A program made the translations under genes and the position numbers. Shown here piece by piece: positions 17,816 to 24,825 of a stretch of DNA of 44,117 nt. The first letter of the stretch is position 1. Each line of letters opens with the position of its first letter. The stretch comes from Streptomyces rubellomurinus (lineage in GTDB: Bacteria > Actinomycetota > Actinomycetes > Streptomycetales > Streptomycetaceae), in assembly GCF_000961885.1 (NCBI RefSeq), contig NZ_JZKH01000069.1:1-44117 (forward strand), written 5' to 3'. The notes beneath the pieces are model-generated. The model was not told the DNA's origin and did not search any database. It saw only the letters and a program-made list of their open reading frames with translations.

Positions 17816-18202
17816 ATGGCAAGGATCTTCTTCAACGGTCAGGCGATGGTCGGCGGCCCCTTCCACGCGAAGGTCTCGGACGCGCTGATCGGCCCGGCCC
17901 GTACGGCGCCCGGCTACCGCTTCTTCTCCATCGACGACGTGTGCCCGGGGCTGCTGCGCGACCCCGCGGTCGACACCGCCATCGAGGGGGAGCTGTACGA
18001 CATCAGCCTGGAGCGCCTGCGCGACGTCATCCTGCCCGGCGAGCCGCGCGAGCTGGAGCTCGGCGTGATCGAGCTGGAGGACGGCTCGGCCTGCCTGTCG
18101 ATGCTGCTGGCCCGCGGCGAGGCCGAGCGCGGCGTGCACCGCGAGATCACCCACCACGGCGGCTGGCGCTCCTACCTCGCCACCCTCGGCCGCACGGCGT
18201 GA
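17816..18202 (+). CDS. Stand-alone allophanate hydrolase C-terminal-like (gamma-glutamylcyclotransferase-fold) protein
   Basis: A 128-aa single-domain protein that resembles the C-terminal domain of allophanate hydrolase (AtzF/DUR1,2). It shows RIFFNGQAM, TAPGYRFFSIDDVCPGLLR, the core IEGELYDISLERLRDVILPGEP, ELGVIELEDGS and the closing HGGWRSYLATL. That domain has the gamma-glutamylcyclotransferase fold and, in allophanate hydrolase, acts after the amidase step. No amidase domain is present here. It lies 137 nt after aceB, beyond a strong terminator, with its own TAGGAG ribosome site. A role in ureido-compound breakdown is plausible because no ureidoglycolate enzyme is seen nearby, but this is inference. 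Confidence 0.75.
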   Translation: MARIFFNGQAMVGGPFHAKVSDALIGPARTAPGYRFFSIDDVCPGLLRDPAVDTAIEGELYDISLERLRDVILPGEPRELELGVIELEDGSACLSMLLARGEAERGVHREITHHGGWRSYLATLGRTA

Positions 18203-18253
18203 GCGCACCCCCGGCGGGCCGGGGCGGTGGCGAGCGGAGTGCATAGCCGGCGG

Positions 18254-18340
18254 CGAACAGATGACAGCTGACAACTTTCAACATCTGTTATCTGCTATCT
18301 GAAAGTTGTCCGCTGAAAGTTGTTCGCTGAAAGTTGTCAT
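18254..18340. repeat. AT-rich heptad array 3 (4 words, hinge, 8 words)
   Basis: Minus-strand words outward from the centre are TTGAAAG, TTGTCAG, CTGTCAT and CTGTTCG (18281 back to 18254). The hinge is CAT (18282-18284). Plus-strand words are CTGTTAT, CTGCTAT, CTGAAAG, TTGTCCG, CTGAAAG, TTGTTCG, CTGAAAG and TTGTCAT (18285-18340). It shares the central core CAACATCTGTTATCTG with arrays 1 and 4. It lies between convergent genes and is followed by two large GC hairpins. Confidence 0.85.
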
Positions 18341-18391
18341 CGGACGGGTGTCGGCCGAACCCTGTCCGCCGGACCCCGTCGCGCCCGACGC

Positions 18392-18456
18392 CGCGGCCCC
18401 GAACCCTCGCCGTGGGTTCGGGGCCGCGCTCCGCGCGCCCGGCCGGGCGCGCGGAG
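18392..18456. terminator. Two adjacent large hairpins between convergent genes
   Basis: The arms 18392-18406 and 18414-18428 form a perfect 15-bp stem with a 7-nt loop. Immediately after, 18429-18456 is a perfect 28-bp self-complementary palindrome. They separate the gene at 17816 (+) from the 8-oxoguanine deaminase gene (-). Confidence 0.8.
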
Positions 18457-18501
18457 TCCGGGTCACGCACCGTCCCTGGGCGTCCCGGAGTCAGGGGGGT
18501 G

Positions 18502-19887
18502 TCACACCGGCCGGGCCGCCAGGTCCCTGGCGGCGCGGGCGCAGTCCTGGGCGATCCGGTCCTCGTCGACGGTGGTCAGCCGGCCCTTCTCCACCACCGC
18601 GTTCCCGTTCACGAACAGCACCGACAGCGGCGGCAGCGCGCCGAAGGTGAGCGCGGCGACCGGGTCGGCGATCGAGGAGTGCATGACCCCGTCGACCTTC
18701 CAGAGGGCCAGGTCGGCGAGCTTCCCGGCCTCGATCGAGCCGATCTCGTCCTGCCGTCCGAGCACCCGGGCGCCGCCCATGGTGCCCAGCCGCAGCGCCT
18801 GCCGCCCGGTGAGCGCGGCCGGGGAGCCGTGCAGCCGGTTGATCAGCAGCGCGTTGCGCAGCTCGGTGCCGAGCTCGCCGGACTCGTTGGACGCGGTGCC
18901 GTCCACCCCGAGCCCGACCGGGACGCCGGCCCGCAGCATGGCGGGCACCCGGGCGATCCCGGCGCCGAGCCGGGCGTTGGAGGACGGGCAGTGCGCGACG
19001 CCGGTGCCGGTCTCGGCGAACTTGGCGATGTCGGAGTCGTTCATGTGCACGCAGTGCGCCATCCAGACGTCCTCGCCGAGCCAGCCCACCGACTCGAAGT
19101 AGTCGGTCGGCCCCATCCCGAACAGCTCCTTGCAGAACTGCTCCTCCTCGGCCGTCTCGGAGCCGTGGGTGTGCAGTCGCACGCCCTTGCGGCGGGCGAG
19201 TTCGGCGGACTGCCGCAGCAGCTCGGTGGAGACGGAGAACGGCGAGCAGGGCGCGAGCGCGACGTGCAGCATCGAGCCGAACGAGGCGTCGTGGTAGCGG
19301 TCGACGGCGGCCTCGGAGGCGGCGAGGATCGCGTCCAGGTCCTCGACGGCGTGGTCCGGCGGCAGCCCGCCGTCCTTGCGGCTGCGGTCCATCGACCCGC
19401 GCAGCGCGGTGAAGCGCAGCCCGAGCTCCCGGACGGCCTCGATGGAGGCGCCGAGGACGTCGCCGCCGTCCGCGGGGAACACGTAGTGGTGGTCGGAGGC
19501 GGTGGTGCAGCCGGACTTGAGCAGGGCGGCGGCGGAGCCCTGGCTGGCGGCGTGCACGAGCCGTTCGTCGATCCGCGCCCAGGTCGGGTAGAGGGCGACG
19601 AGCCAGTCGAACAGGATGGCGTCCTGGGCGAGGCCGCGGGTGATCCACTGGTAGAAGTGGTGGTGGGTGTTGACCAGGCCGGGGGTGACGAGGTGGCCCT
19701 CGGCGTTGATCCGGCGCACGACGTTGTCCAGCCAGTTCGGCGCGGGGCCGTCGCCGACCGATTCGATCCGGTTGCCGAGCAGGACCACGTGGCCGCGGAC
19801 GTACTCGGTGTCCTCGGCGTCGACGGTGGCGATCGCGGCGTTCTCGATGACGATCCGCTGGTCGGCGGGCGGGGGCTGGACTGCCAT
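18502..19887 (-). CDS. 8-oxoguanine deaminase
   Basis: A 461-aa amidohydrolase of the AtzA/TrzN/8-oxoguanine deaminase group; conversion of 8-oxoguanine to urate is the best-supported activity for this subfamily. The metal site is visible: His75 and His77 (LVNTHHHFYQ), His in RLHTHGSE, His in AHCVHMN and Asp in GLGVDGTASNE. ELFDWLVALYPTWARI-type sequence (here ILFDWLVALYP) and TTASDHHYVFP are hallmarks. AAGGAG precedes the ATG at 19887. It is the last gene of a minus-strand run with an NCS2 permease and uricase, so its product urate would feed uricase directly. Guanine-related substrates are an alternative. Confidence 0.9.
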   Translation of the reverse strand: MAVQPPPADQRIVIENAAIATVDAEDTEYVRGHVVLLGNRIESVGDGPAPNWLDNVVRRINAEGHLVTPGLVNTHHHFYQWITRGLAQDAILFDWLVALYPTWARIDERLVHAASQGSAAALLKSGCTTASDHHYVFPADGGDVLGASIEAVRELGLRFTALRGSMDRSRKDGGLPPDHAVEDLDAILAASEAAVDRYHDASFGSMLHVALAPCSPFSVSTELLRQSAELARRKGVRLHTHGSETAEEEQFCKELFGMGPTDYFESVGWLGEDVWMAHCVHMNDSDIAKFAETGTGVAHCPSSNARLGAGIARVPAMLRAGVPVGLGVDGTASNESGELGTELRNALLINRLHGSPAALTGRQALRLGTMGGARVLGRQDEIGSIEAGKLADLALWKVDGVMHSSIADPVAALTFGALPPLSVLFVNGNAVVEKGRLTTVDEDRIAQDCARAARDLAARPV

Positions 19888-19979
19888 GGCGGAGCTCCTT
19901 GAGGGGGATGGTGGCCGGGAGGGGCGCGCGGTGGCGGGCTCGGGGCGCGCCGTGGCGGGGTGCGCCCCTCCCGGGCCGG

Positions 19980-21443
19980 TCAGGACGGTGTCACGGTCGG
20001 CACCGTCGCGCCGGAGGCCCGGCCGGTTCTGGACCGGCGGGCGGTTCCGGCGTGGTGGAAGAGCAGGTTGAGCAGGACGGCCAGCACGCAGCCGGCCGAG
20101 ATCCCGGAGTGCATCAGGGTGCGGACGGCCTCCGGGAAGGAGTCGTAGAAAGTCGGCGCGGCGATCGGCACGATGCCGACGCCGAGCGAGACCGACACCA
20201 GGATGGTGTTGCCGCTGGACTCCATTCCGGCCTCCGCGAGGGTGCGGATGCCGCTGGCCGCGACCGTGCCGAAGAGCACGATCCCGGCGCCGCCCAGGAC
20301 GGGCTGCGGCACCAGGGAGACGATCGACCCGAGCACGGGGAAGAGCCCGAGCAGGATCAGGATGCCTCCGCCGGCCGCGACGACGAAACGGCTGCGGATC
20401 CGGGTCAGCGCCACCAGCCCGATGTTCTGGGCGAAGGCGCTGGCCGCGAAGCCGTTGAAGACGGGGCTGAGCGCGGTGGCCAGCCCGTCCGCCCGCAGGC
20501 CGGCGGCGAGGACGGGTTCGTCGGCCGGGCGGTCGACGATCCTGCCGAGCGCCAGCATGTCGGCGGTGGACTCGGTCATCGAGACCACCATGACGATGCA
20601 CAGCGAGGCGATCGCGGCCGCGTCGAAGCGCGGCGCGCCGAAGTGGAACGGGGAGGGGAGCGCGAAGACGTCCGCGTCCTGGACCGCGCCGAAGTCGGCG
20701 AGGCCCAGCGGGAAGGCGAGCAGGGTGCCGGCCGCCAGCCCGATGAGCAGGGACAGCTGCTGCCAGAAGCCGCGCAGCAGCCGGTTGCAGAGCACCACCG
20801 CGACGAGGGTGGACGCGGCGAGCCCGATGGCCCGCATGGAGCCGTAGCCGGGCGCGGACGGCGAGCCGCCGCGCGCCCAGTTGATCGCCACCGGCAGCAG
20901 GGACACCCCGATGAGGGTGATCACGGTGCCCTGCACGACCGGGGGGAAGAACCGGATGAGCTTGCAGAAGTACGGCGCCGCGAGGAAGCACAGGACCCCC
21001 GCGACGATCACCGCTCCGAAGATCACCGGGAGGGCGTTCCTCGGTCCCTGCTCGTGCGCGATGGCGACCATGGGGGCGACTCCGGCGAAGGAGACGCCGT
21101 TCACGAACGGCAGCCGCGCGCCGATCCTCCAGACGCCGATGGTCTGGAGCAGGGTGGCCAGTCCGGCGGTGAACAGGCTGGCCGAGATGAGCAGGGCGAG
21201 TTCGGCGGGCGAGAGCCCGACCGCGGCGCCGACGATGAGCGGGGGTGCGACGACTCCCGCGTACATCGCGGCGACGTGCTGCAGGCCGGTGGAGAACAGT
21301 TTCACCGGGGGCAGCAACTCGTCCACGGGGTGGGGTCCGGTCCCGGACGGCCGGTCGGTTACGGGAACTGACGGCTCGTCAGGTCCGGGGGTTCTTGCCG
21401 GGGTGGAACCGCCGTCGGTGCTGCTGGTGTTGCTGGGTGCCAT
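19980..21443 (-). CDS. NCS2 family urate/xanthine permease
   Basis: A 487-aa transporter with about 12-14 membrane segments of the nucleobase-cation-symport-2 xanthine/urate branch. Hallmarks are QHVAAMYAGVVAPPLIVG near residue 58, the transport motif MTESTADMLALG and the NCS2 signature QNIGLVALTR. The last fits the Q/E/P-N-x-G-x-x-x-x-T-R pattern typical of oxidised-purine carriers. The N-terminal 45 residues are Pro/Ser/Thr-rich and cytosolic. The ATG at 21443 has GAGGGG in place. It sits between uricase (305 nt upstream) and 8-oxoguanine deaminase (92 nt downstream), indicating import of urate or xanthine. Confidence 0.93.
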   Translation of the reverse strand: MAPSNTSSTDGGSTPARTPGPDEPSVPVTDRPSGTGPHPVDELLPPVKLFSTGLQHVAAMYAGVVAPPLIVGAAVGLSPAELALLISASLFTAGLATLLQTIGVWRIGARLPFVNGVSFAGVAPMVAIAHEQGPRNALPVIFGAVIVAGVLCFLAAPYFCKLIRFFPPVVQGTVITLIGVSLLPVAINWARGGSPSAPGYGSMRAIGLAASTLVAVVLCNRLLRGFWQQLSLLIGLAAGTLLAFPLGLADFGAVQDADVFALPSPFHFGAPRFDAAAIASLCIVMVVSMTESTADMLALGRIVDRPADEPVLAAGLRADGLATALSPVFNGFAASAFAQNIGLVALTRIRSRFVVAAGGGILILLGLFPVLGSIVSLVPQPVLGGAGIVLFGTVAASGIRTLAEAGMESSGNTILVSVSLGVGIVPIAAPTFYDSFPEAVRTLMHSGISAGCVLAVLLNLLFHHAGTARRSRTGRASGATVPTVTPS

Positions 21444-21747
21444 GTCGAGCCCCTCTTGTGCCCGTGGCTCCCGGCGCGCCCGTGGCGCTGGAGACCGGCT
21501 GACGTTGCGGAGACCGAGGGCGGGACGGCGGTGCAAGGGTCCCTCGGCCGGTCTCTCCAGCACCCCGGGCCGGCCGCCGCGAGGCAGGCACGAACTCCGG
21601 TGGGTGGGGGTGGAGAAACTGGTGGAGCTTTCAGGTGGAGCGGTCAGGTGGAGAGCACGGCCGGCGGAGAAGGTGCCGGCGCGGCCGGTGGGTCGGCGGT
21701 GGGTCGCGGGTGGGTCGCGGGTGGGTCGGCGGTGGGGGAGCGGGGCG
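21444..21747. other. Intergenic region with a G-rich 11-bp tandem repeat
   Basis: About 300 nt between uricase and the permease, with no credible gene. Positions 21688-21731 hold four tandem units of GTGGGTCGCGG/GTGGGTCGGCG followed by a G5 run. The regular GGG blocks on the plus strand could form a G-quadruplex; since the genes are on the minus strand, the transcript there is C-rich. The permease promoter must lie in this region if it is not read from the uricase transcript. Confidence 0.55.
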
Positions 21748-22668
21748 TCAGGCGACCGGGATGACCGGGGCGACGCCCTCGCGGTGCACGGTGCCCTCGA
21801 TCAGGCCGTACATCCGGTCCGCGGCGTAGTAGACCTCGTTCTCGTTCTTGAGCCCGAACGGTTCGAGGTCGACCAGGAAGTGGTGCTTGTTGGGCAGTTC
21901 GAGGCGCACCTCGTCCACCTCGGCGCGGTTGTTGAGGACCCGGGTGCCCATCGCGTGCAGGGTCTGCTGCAGCGAGTAGGAGTAGGTCTCGGCGAAGGCC
22001 TCCAGCAGGTGGCGCCGCACGTGGGTGTAGGAGCGGTTCCAGTTGGGCTGGGCCTCGCCGTCGCGGCCGCTGTAGCCGTACTTCCAGCGGGCGGTGACCT
22101 GGGTGGCGAGGATGCGGTCGTAGGCCTCCTGCAGGGTGGTGTACTTGTCCTTGATGTAGCCCCAGAACTCCGAGTTGGTGGAGTTCAGCACGACGAGGTC
22201 CTTCAGGCCGGAGATCACCCGGACGCTCTCGCCGTCGTAGAAGACCTCGGTGGTGCGGACCTCCTGGCCGCTGCGGACGAAGGAGTGGCCTACCTCCTCC
22301 GAGCCGATGAAGCGGGCCGAGCTGTCCGGCGTCCTGATCCGGTCCCAGGCGTACTCCTCGATCCGGATGCGGGCGCCGTGGACGACGCCGCGCTCGGTGT
22401 CGTCCACGAAGTGGCGGGCCAGGACGATGCCGAAGGCCTCGGCCGACTCGATGCCGTACTCCTTGGCGAAGGCGTACACGGTGTTCTTGGTGGTGTCGGT
22501 GGGCAGGCAGTTGGCGTTCGACCCGGTGAGGTGGACGTCCTCGAACTCACCCTGGAGGGAGACCGAGACGTTCAGGTCCTTGATCTCGTGCCGGGTGGAG
22601 TCGCGGTAGACCCGGACGATGCGGTTCTCCGCCTTGCCGTACTGGTTCTGACCGAGCACGTGGGCCAT
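21748..22668 (-). CDS. Urate oxidase (uricase)
   Basis: A 306-aa cofactor-free uricase: urate plus O2 gives 5-hydroxyisourate and H2O2. The two T-fold repeats carry the catalytic Lys (NQYGKAENRIVRV, about residue 12), the Thr of LPTDTTKNTVYAFAK, NSTNSEFWGYIKDKYTTL, and the His of LPNKHHFLVDLEPFG. The length and motif set are typical. The ATG at 22668 follows AGGAG. It is 31 nt downstream of the HIU hydrolase gene, which makes the next enzyme of the pathway, so the pair is co-transcribed. The peroxide it makes fits with the catalase gene at 31.5 kb. Confidence 0.97.
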   Translation of the reverse strand: MAHVLGQNQYGKAENRIVRVYRDSTRHEIKDLNVSVSLQGEFEDVHLTGSNANCLPTDTTKNTVYAFAKEYGIESAEAFGIVLARHFVDDTERGVVHGARIRIEEYAWDRIRTPDSSARFIGSEEVGHSFVRSGQEVRTTEVFYDGESVRVISGLKDLVVLNSTNSEFWGYIKDKYTTLQEAYDRILATQVTARWKYGYSGRDGEAQPNWNRSYTHVRRHLLEAFAETYSYSLQQTLHAMGTRVLNNRAEVDEVRLELPNKHHFLVDLEPFGLKNENEVYYAADRMYGLIEGTVHREGVAPVIPVA

Positions 22669-22699
22669 GACGTGGCTCCTAAGCTTCCAGGCCGGTCTA

Positions 22700-23035
22700 C
22701 TAGCTTCCGCGGTAGACCGAGTATCCGAACGGGTTGAGCAGCAGGGGCACGTGGTAGTGGTGCTGCGCGGGCGCGACCGTGAAGACGATCGGGACCTCGG
22801 GGAAGAACGGCGGCTCGGACGACCGGAGCGCGAAGTAGGCGGTCGTGTCGAAGAGCAGCCGGACGACCGAGCCCGCCTCCACGGCCGGCAGGTCCTTGAC
22901 CCGGCCGTCGGAGTCCGTGGCGGAGGTGCCGAGCACCTGCCAGCCACCCTCGGTGCGCAGTGCGAGCTCGACCGGGACGCCTTCGGCCGGGCGGCCGAGG
23001 CTGGTGTCGAGCACGTGGGTGGAGATGTCGGTCAT
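22700..23035 (-). CDS. 5-hydroxyisourate hydrolase (transthyretin-like protein)
   Basis: A 111-aa HIU hydrolase that converts 5-hydroxyisourate to OHCU. It has the N-terminal STHVLDTSLGRPA (catalytic His), the central beta-strand block FFPEVPIVFTV, HYHVPLLLNPFGYSVYRGS with the second catalytic His and the diagnostic C-terminal Tyr-Arg-Gly-Ser. It is normal length, lacks a peroxisome signal and is cytosolic. The ATG at 23035 is preceded by GGAGTG. It lies just upstream of uricase and 138 nt downstream of OHCU decarboxylase. That gap holds a promoter-like inverted repeat but no AllR box. Confidence 0.96.
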   Translation of the reverse strand: MTDISTHVLDTSLGRPAEGVPVELALRTEGGWQVLGTSATDSDGRVKDLPAVEAGSVVRLLFDTTAYFALRSSEPPFFPEVPIVFTVAPAQHHYHVPLLLNPFGYSVYRGS

Positions 23036-23062
23036 GAGTGGAGTGACCTTACTGATAGCAGA

Positions 23063-23079
23063 TCTGATGATGCGTCAGA
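23063..23079 (-). promoter_or_regulatory. Inverted repeat in the HIU hydrolase/uricase leader
   Basis: TCTGA-TGATGCG-TCAGA (23063-23079) lies 28 nt upstream of the HIU hydrolase start in a locally AT-richer stretch and does not resemble the AllR box. It may be an operator for a separate regulator of the uricase pair. Confidence 0.3.
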
Positions 23080-23173
23080 CGAGAAGTGCCGCTTCGCCCA
23101 CTCTAGGGACGTCCGTGCTCCGCGGGCCCCTCCGACCCGGCGCGGCCCGGCGGTCCGGTTCCATGACGGCCCG

Positions 23174-23680
23174 TCAGGAATCCTCGTCGATGAGCCGGTT
23201 GAGCCGGATGTCGTTGATCTTGCGCAGTTCGCCCCGGACGACCTCCGCCTCGGTGGCGGCGTCGTGCGGGAGGCGCTCGCGCAGGGCGGCGAGCATGGTG
23301 GCCGCGGTGCGGCCGGTCGCGCAGATCAGGAACACGTGGCCGAACCTGGCCTCGTAGGCGGCGTTGGCCTCGTGCAGTGCGCCGAGGAGCGCCCGGTCCG
23401 CGCCGCGGACGCCGGCCTGTTCGCGCTCGGAGACGGCGTCGCCCGCCTTGGGCTCGCCGATCCGGGCGTGGCCGGCCATCGCGTCGTGCAGGTCGGAGGC
23501 CGTCAGCGAGGCCGTCGCCGCCGCGTTGGCGGCGAGCAGGCTCTCACGGTCGGGCCACGGGCGGGTCTTCGCGACGGCGGCGGCCCAGCGGGGGCTGGAG
23601 CAGACCTCCAGCAGGACCGCCTCCAGCTCGGCGGCGTCCGCCGCGGCCAGGGCGTCGAGGGCGTGGGGGTGGTTGGTCAC
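23174..23680 (-). CDS. OHCU decarboxylase
   Basis: A 168-aa 2-oxo-4-hydroxy-4-carboxy-5-ureidoimidazoline decarboxylase giving (S)-allantoin. It has the catalytic His in MAGHARIGEP (family H-P-R-I-G), SEREQAGV (family E-Q), FGHVFLICATGRTAATML and the C-terminal ELRKINDIRLNRL block. The GTG at 23680 has a near-perfect AGGAGG 8 nt upstream. It is the first gene of the minus-strand run OHCU decarboxylase, HIU hydrolase, uricase, and its promoter overlaps AllR box B. With the next two genes it completes urate to allantoin. Confidence 0.95.
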   Translation of the reverse strand: MTNHPHALDALAAADAAELEAVLLEVCSSPRWAAAVAKTRPWPDRESLLAANAAATASLTASDLHDAMAGHARIGEPKAGDAVSEREQAGVRGADRALLGALHEANAAYEARFGHVFLICATGRTAATMLAALRERLPHDAATEAEVVRGELRKINDIRLNRLIDEDS

Positions 23681-23715
23681 GGGGTGGACCTCCTGAAGAG
23701 TGGTGCCACCCGCAC

Positions 23716-23757
23716 AAGCTAGATCGACCCCACCCCGAGGTCAACAGTTTGTTGAAC
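23716..23757 (-). promoter_or_regulatory. AllR box B and OHCU decarboxylase promoter
   Basis: On the minus strand GTTCAACAAACTGTTGACC contains the palindrome TCAACA-AAC-TGTTGA (23741-23755). Its right arm supplies TTGACC (23739-23744), which with 17-nt spacing to TAGCTT (23716-23721) is a good promoter. The operator covers the -35 box, the same arrangement as at aceB. Confidence 0.77.
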
Positions 23758-23880
23758 GGTTGGTGGTTACGTTTTGAACCGGGGGCCGCCGCCGGGCCGA
23801 ATCGTGTGCGATCCGCCAACTGCGCCCCGCCGCCCGCCGATCCAGGATCGTGGGAGCGGCGGGACGGTCCGCGCGGAGCC

Positions 23881-23898
23881 GGGGCGCCCGGGCGCCCC
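23881..23898. terminator. GC palindrome downstream of the HTH gene
   Basis: GGGGCGCCCGGGCGCCCC is a perfect 18-bp palindrome, followed to 23950 by imperfect GGAGTC/GGGGC repeats. It lies 3' of the minus-strand HTH/thiamine-binding pair and probably ends that transcript. Confidence 0.5.
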
Positions 23899-23953
23899 GG
23901 AGTCGGGGCGCTCCGGAGTCAGGGCACCCCGGGGCTCGGGGCACTCGGAGCGC

Positions 23954-24334
23954 TCAGGGGGCCTTCGAGCCGTCCTGGCGGTTCAGGTAGTTGTACACCG
24001 TGAACCGGCTGACGCCGAGCGCCGTGGCGACCGTCTCGACCCCGTGCCGGACGGTGAACGCGCCGCGCTCCTCCAGGAGCGCGACCACCCGCTGCTTCTC
24101 CAGCCGGTCGAGCTCGGCCAGCGGGCGGCCGTCGAACTGGCGGGCCATCTCGGCCAGCAGCCGGTCCAGCGCGCTGCTCAGGTGCGGCAGCCGGACGGCC
24201 AGGGCCGGCGCGCCCTCCCACTCCAGGACGACGTCCTCGGCCTTCGCCTCGTCCAGCGGGACGGGCGTCGCGCCGACCGCGTCCAGCAGCGGCTTGACCG
24301 CCGCGGCGAGCGGGTGTTCCACGTGCTCGGTCAC
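23954..24334 (-). CDS. DauR-like helix-turn-helix protein
   Basis: A 126-aa protein. The C-terminal 45 residues form a DauR-type HTH (LDRLEKQRVVALLEERGAFTVRHGVETVATALGVSRFTVYNYLNR). The N-terminal part (AVKPLLDAVGATPVPLDEAKAEDVVLEWEG) is a small alpha/beta region that could bind a ligand; it lacks the PAS-like domain of full-length DauR. The GTG at 24334 overlaps the stop of the upstream thiamine-binding gene (GTGA) and has GAGGAGG upstream, so the two are translationally coupled. It may sense thiamine-related supply together with its partner. Its target genes are unknown. Confidence 0.85.
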   Translation of the reverse strand: MTEHVEHPLAAAVKPLLDAVGATPVPLDEAKAEDVVLEWEGAPALAVRLPHLSSALDRLLAEMARQFDGRPLAELDRLEKQRVVALLEERGAFTVRHGVETVATALGVSRFTVYNYLNRQDGSKAP

Positions 24335-24585
24335 GGCGTACCGCCCTCCTCGCCCAGCACGCTGACCTGCACGGAGATCCGGGTCGCCCCGGCGTCCAGG
24401 GTCTCCCGGAGCAGTCTGGTCACGGCGGCGAGCACCTGCTCGGCCTCGCCCTCGGCGCCCGTCCCGAAGGGGCCGACCGCCACGTCCAGGCCGGCCTCGT
24501 CGACGACCTTGCGGGCCGTCGCGGCGTGCTCGGGGAACGTGTCCAGTTCGAACGGTTCTGTCGTGAACTCCACCATCAATCGCAC
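24331..24585 (-). CDS. YkoF/MTH1187-like thiamine-binding protein
   Basis: An 84-aa protein with the MTH1187/YkoF-type ferredoxin-like pattern: MVEFTTEPFELDTFPEHAAT, LDVAVGPFGTGAEGEAEQVL, ATRISVQVSVL. Proteins of this family bind thiamine or its analogues as oligomers. It is the first gene of a two-gene operon with the DauR-like HTH protein. It lies head-to-head with hydroxypyruvate isomerase across a 240-nt promoter region that contains AllR box C. Start at GTG 24585 or ATG 24576 is uncertain. Glyoxylate carboligase, the ThDP enzyme expected to feed this pathway, may explain the presence of a thiamine-binding protein. Confidence 0.75.
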   Translation of the reverse strand: MRLMVEFTTEPFELDTFPEHAATARKVVDEAGLDVAVGPFGTGAEGEAEQVLAAVTRLLRETLDAGATRISVQVSVLGEEGGTP

Positions 24586-24701
24586 GTGCTCACTGTAGCG
24601 AGCGGTGGTGGGCGCGGGCAGGGCCGATGCGGGGCCGATGCGGGACCGGGGCGGGCGGCATCACCAGGGCATCGCCGGCGCCTCACCAGCGCCCCGGCCG
24701 C

Positions 24702-24770
24702 TTCAACAAAATGTTGCGACGGTCTTGACACCCGCTCGGCGCTCCGGAGATGCTTCCACCACACAGAATC
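24702..24770 (+). promoter_or_regulatory. AllR box C, hydroxypyruvate isomerase promoter and downstream element
   Basis: TTCAACAAAATGTTGC (24702-24717) contains the palindrome CAACA-AAA-TGTTG, matching the other AllR boxes. A promoter TTGACA (24725-24730), 17 nt, AGATGC (24748-24753) follows. TCCAC-CAC-ACAGAATC (24755-24770) repeats an element found at 15912-15927 beside box A (TCCAC-TTT-ACAGAATC). CTTCC-GCATCGT-GGAAG lies just after it. Confidence 0.7.
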
Positions 24771-24825
24771 CGTCTTCCGCATCGTGGAAGTTGCGGATGA
24801 CGGAAGAGAGTGAGAGGTGAGGAAC

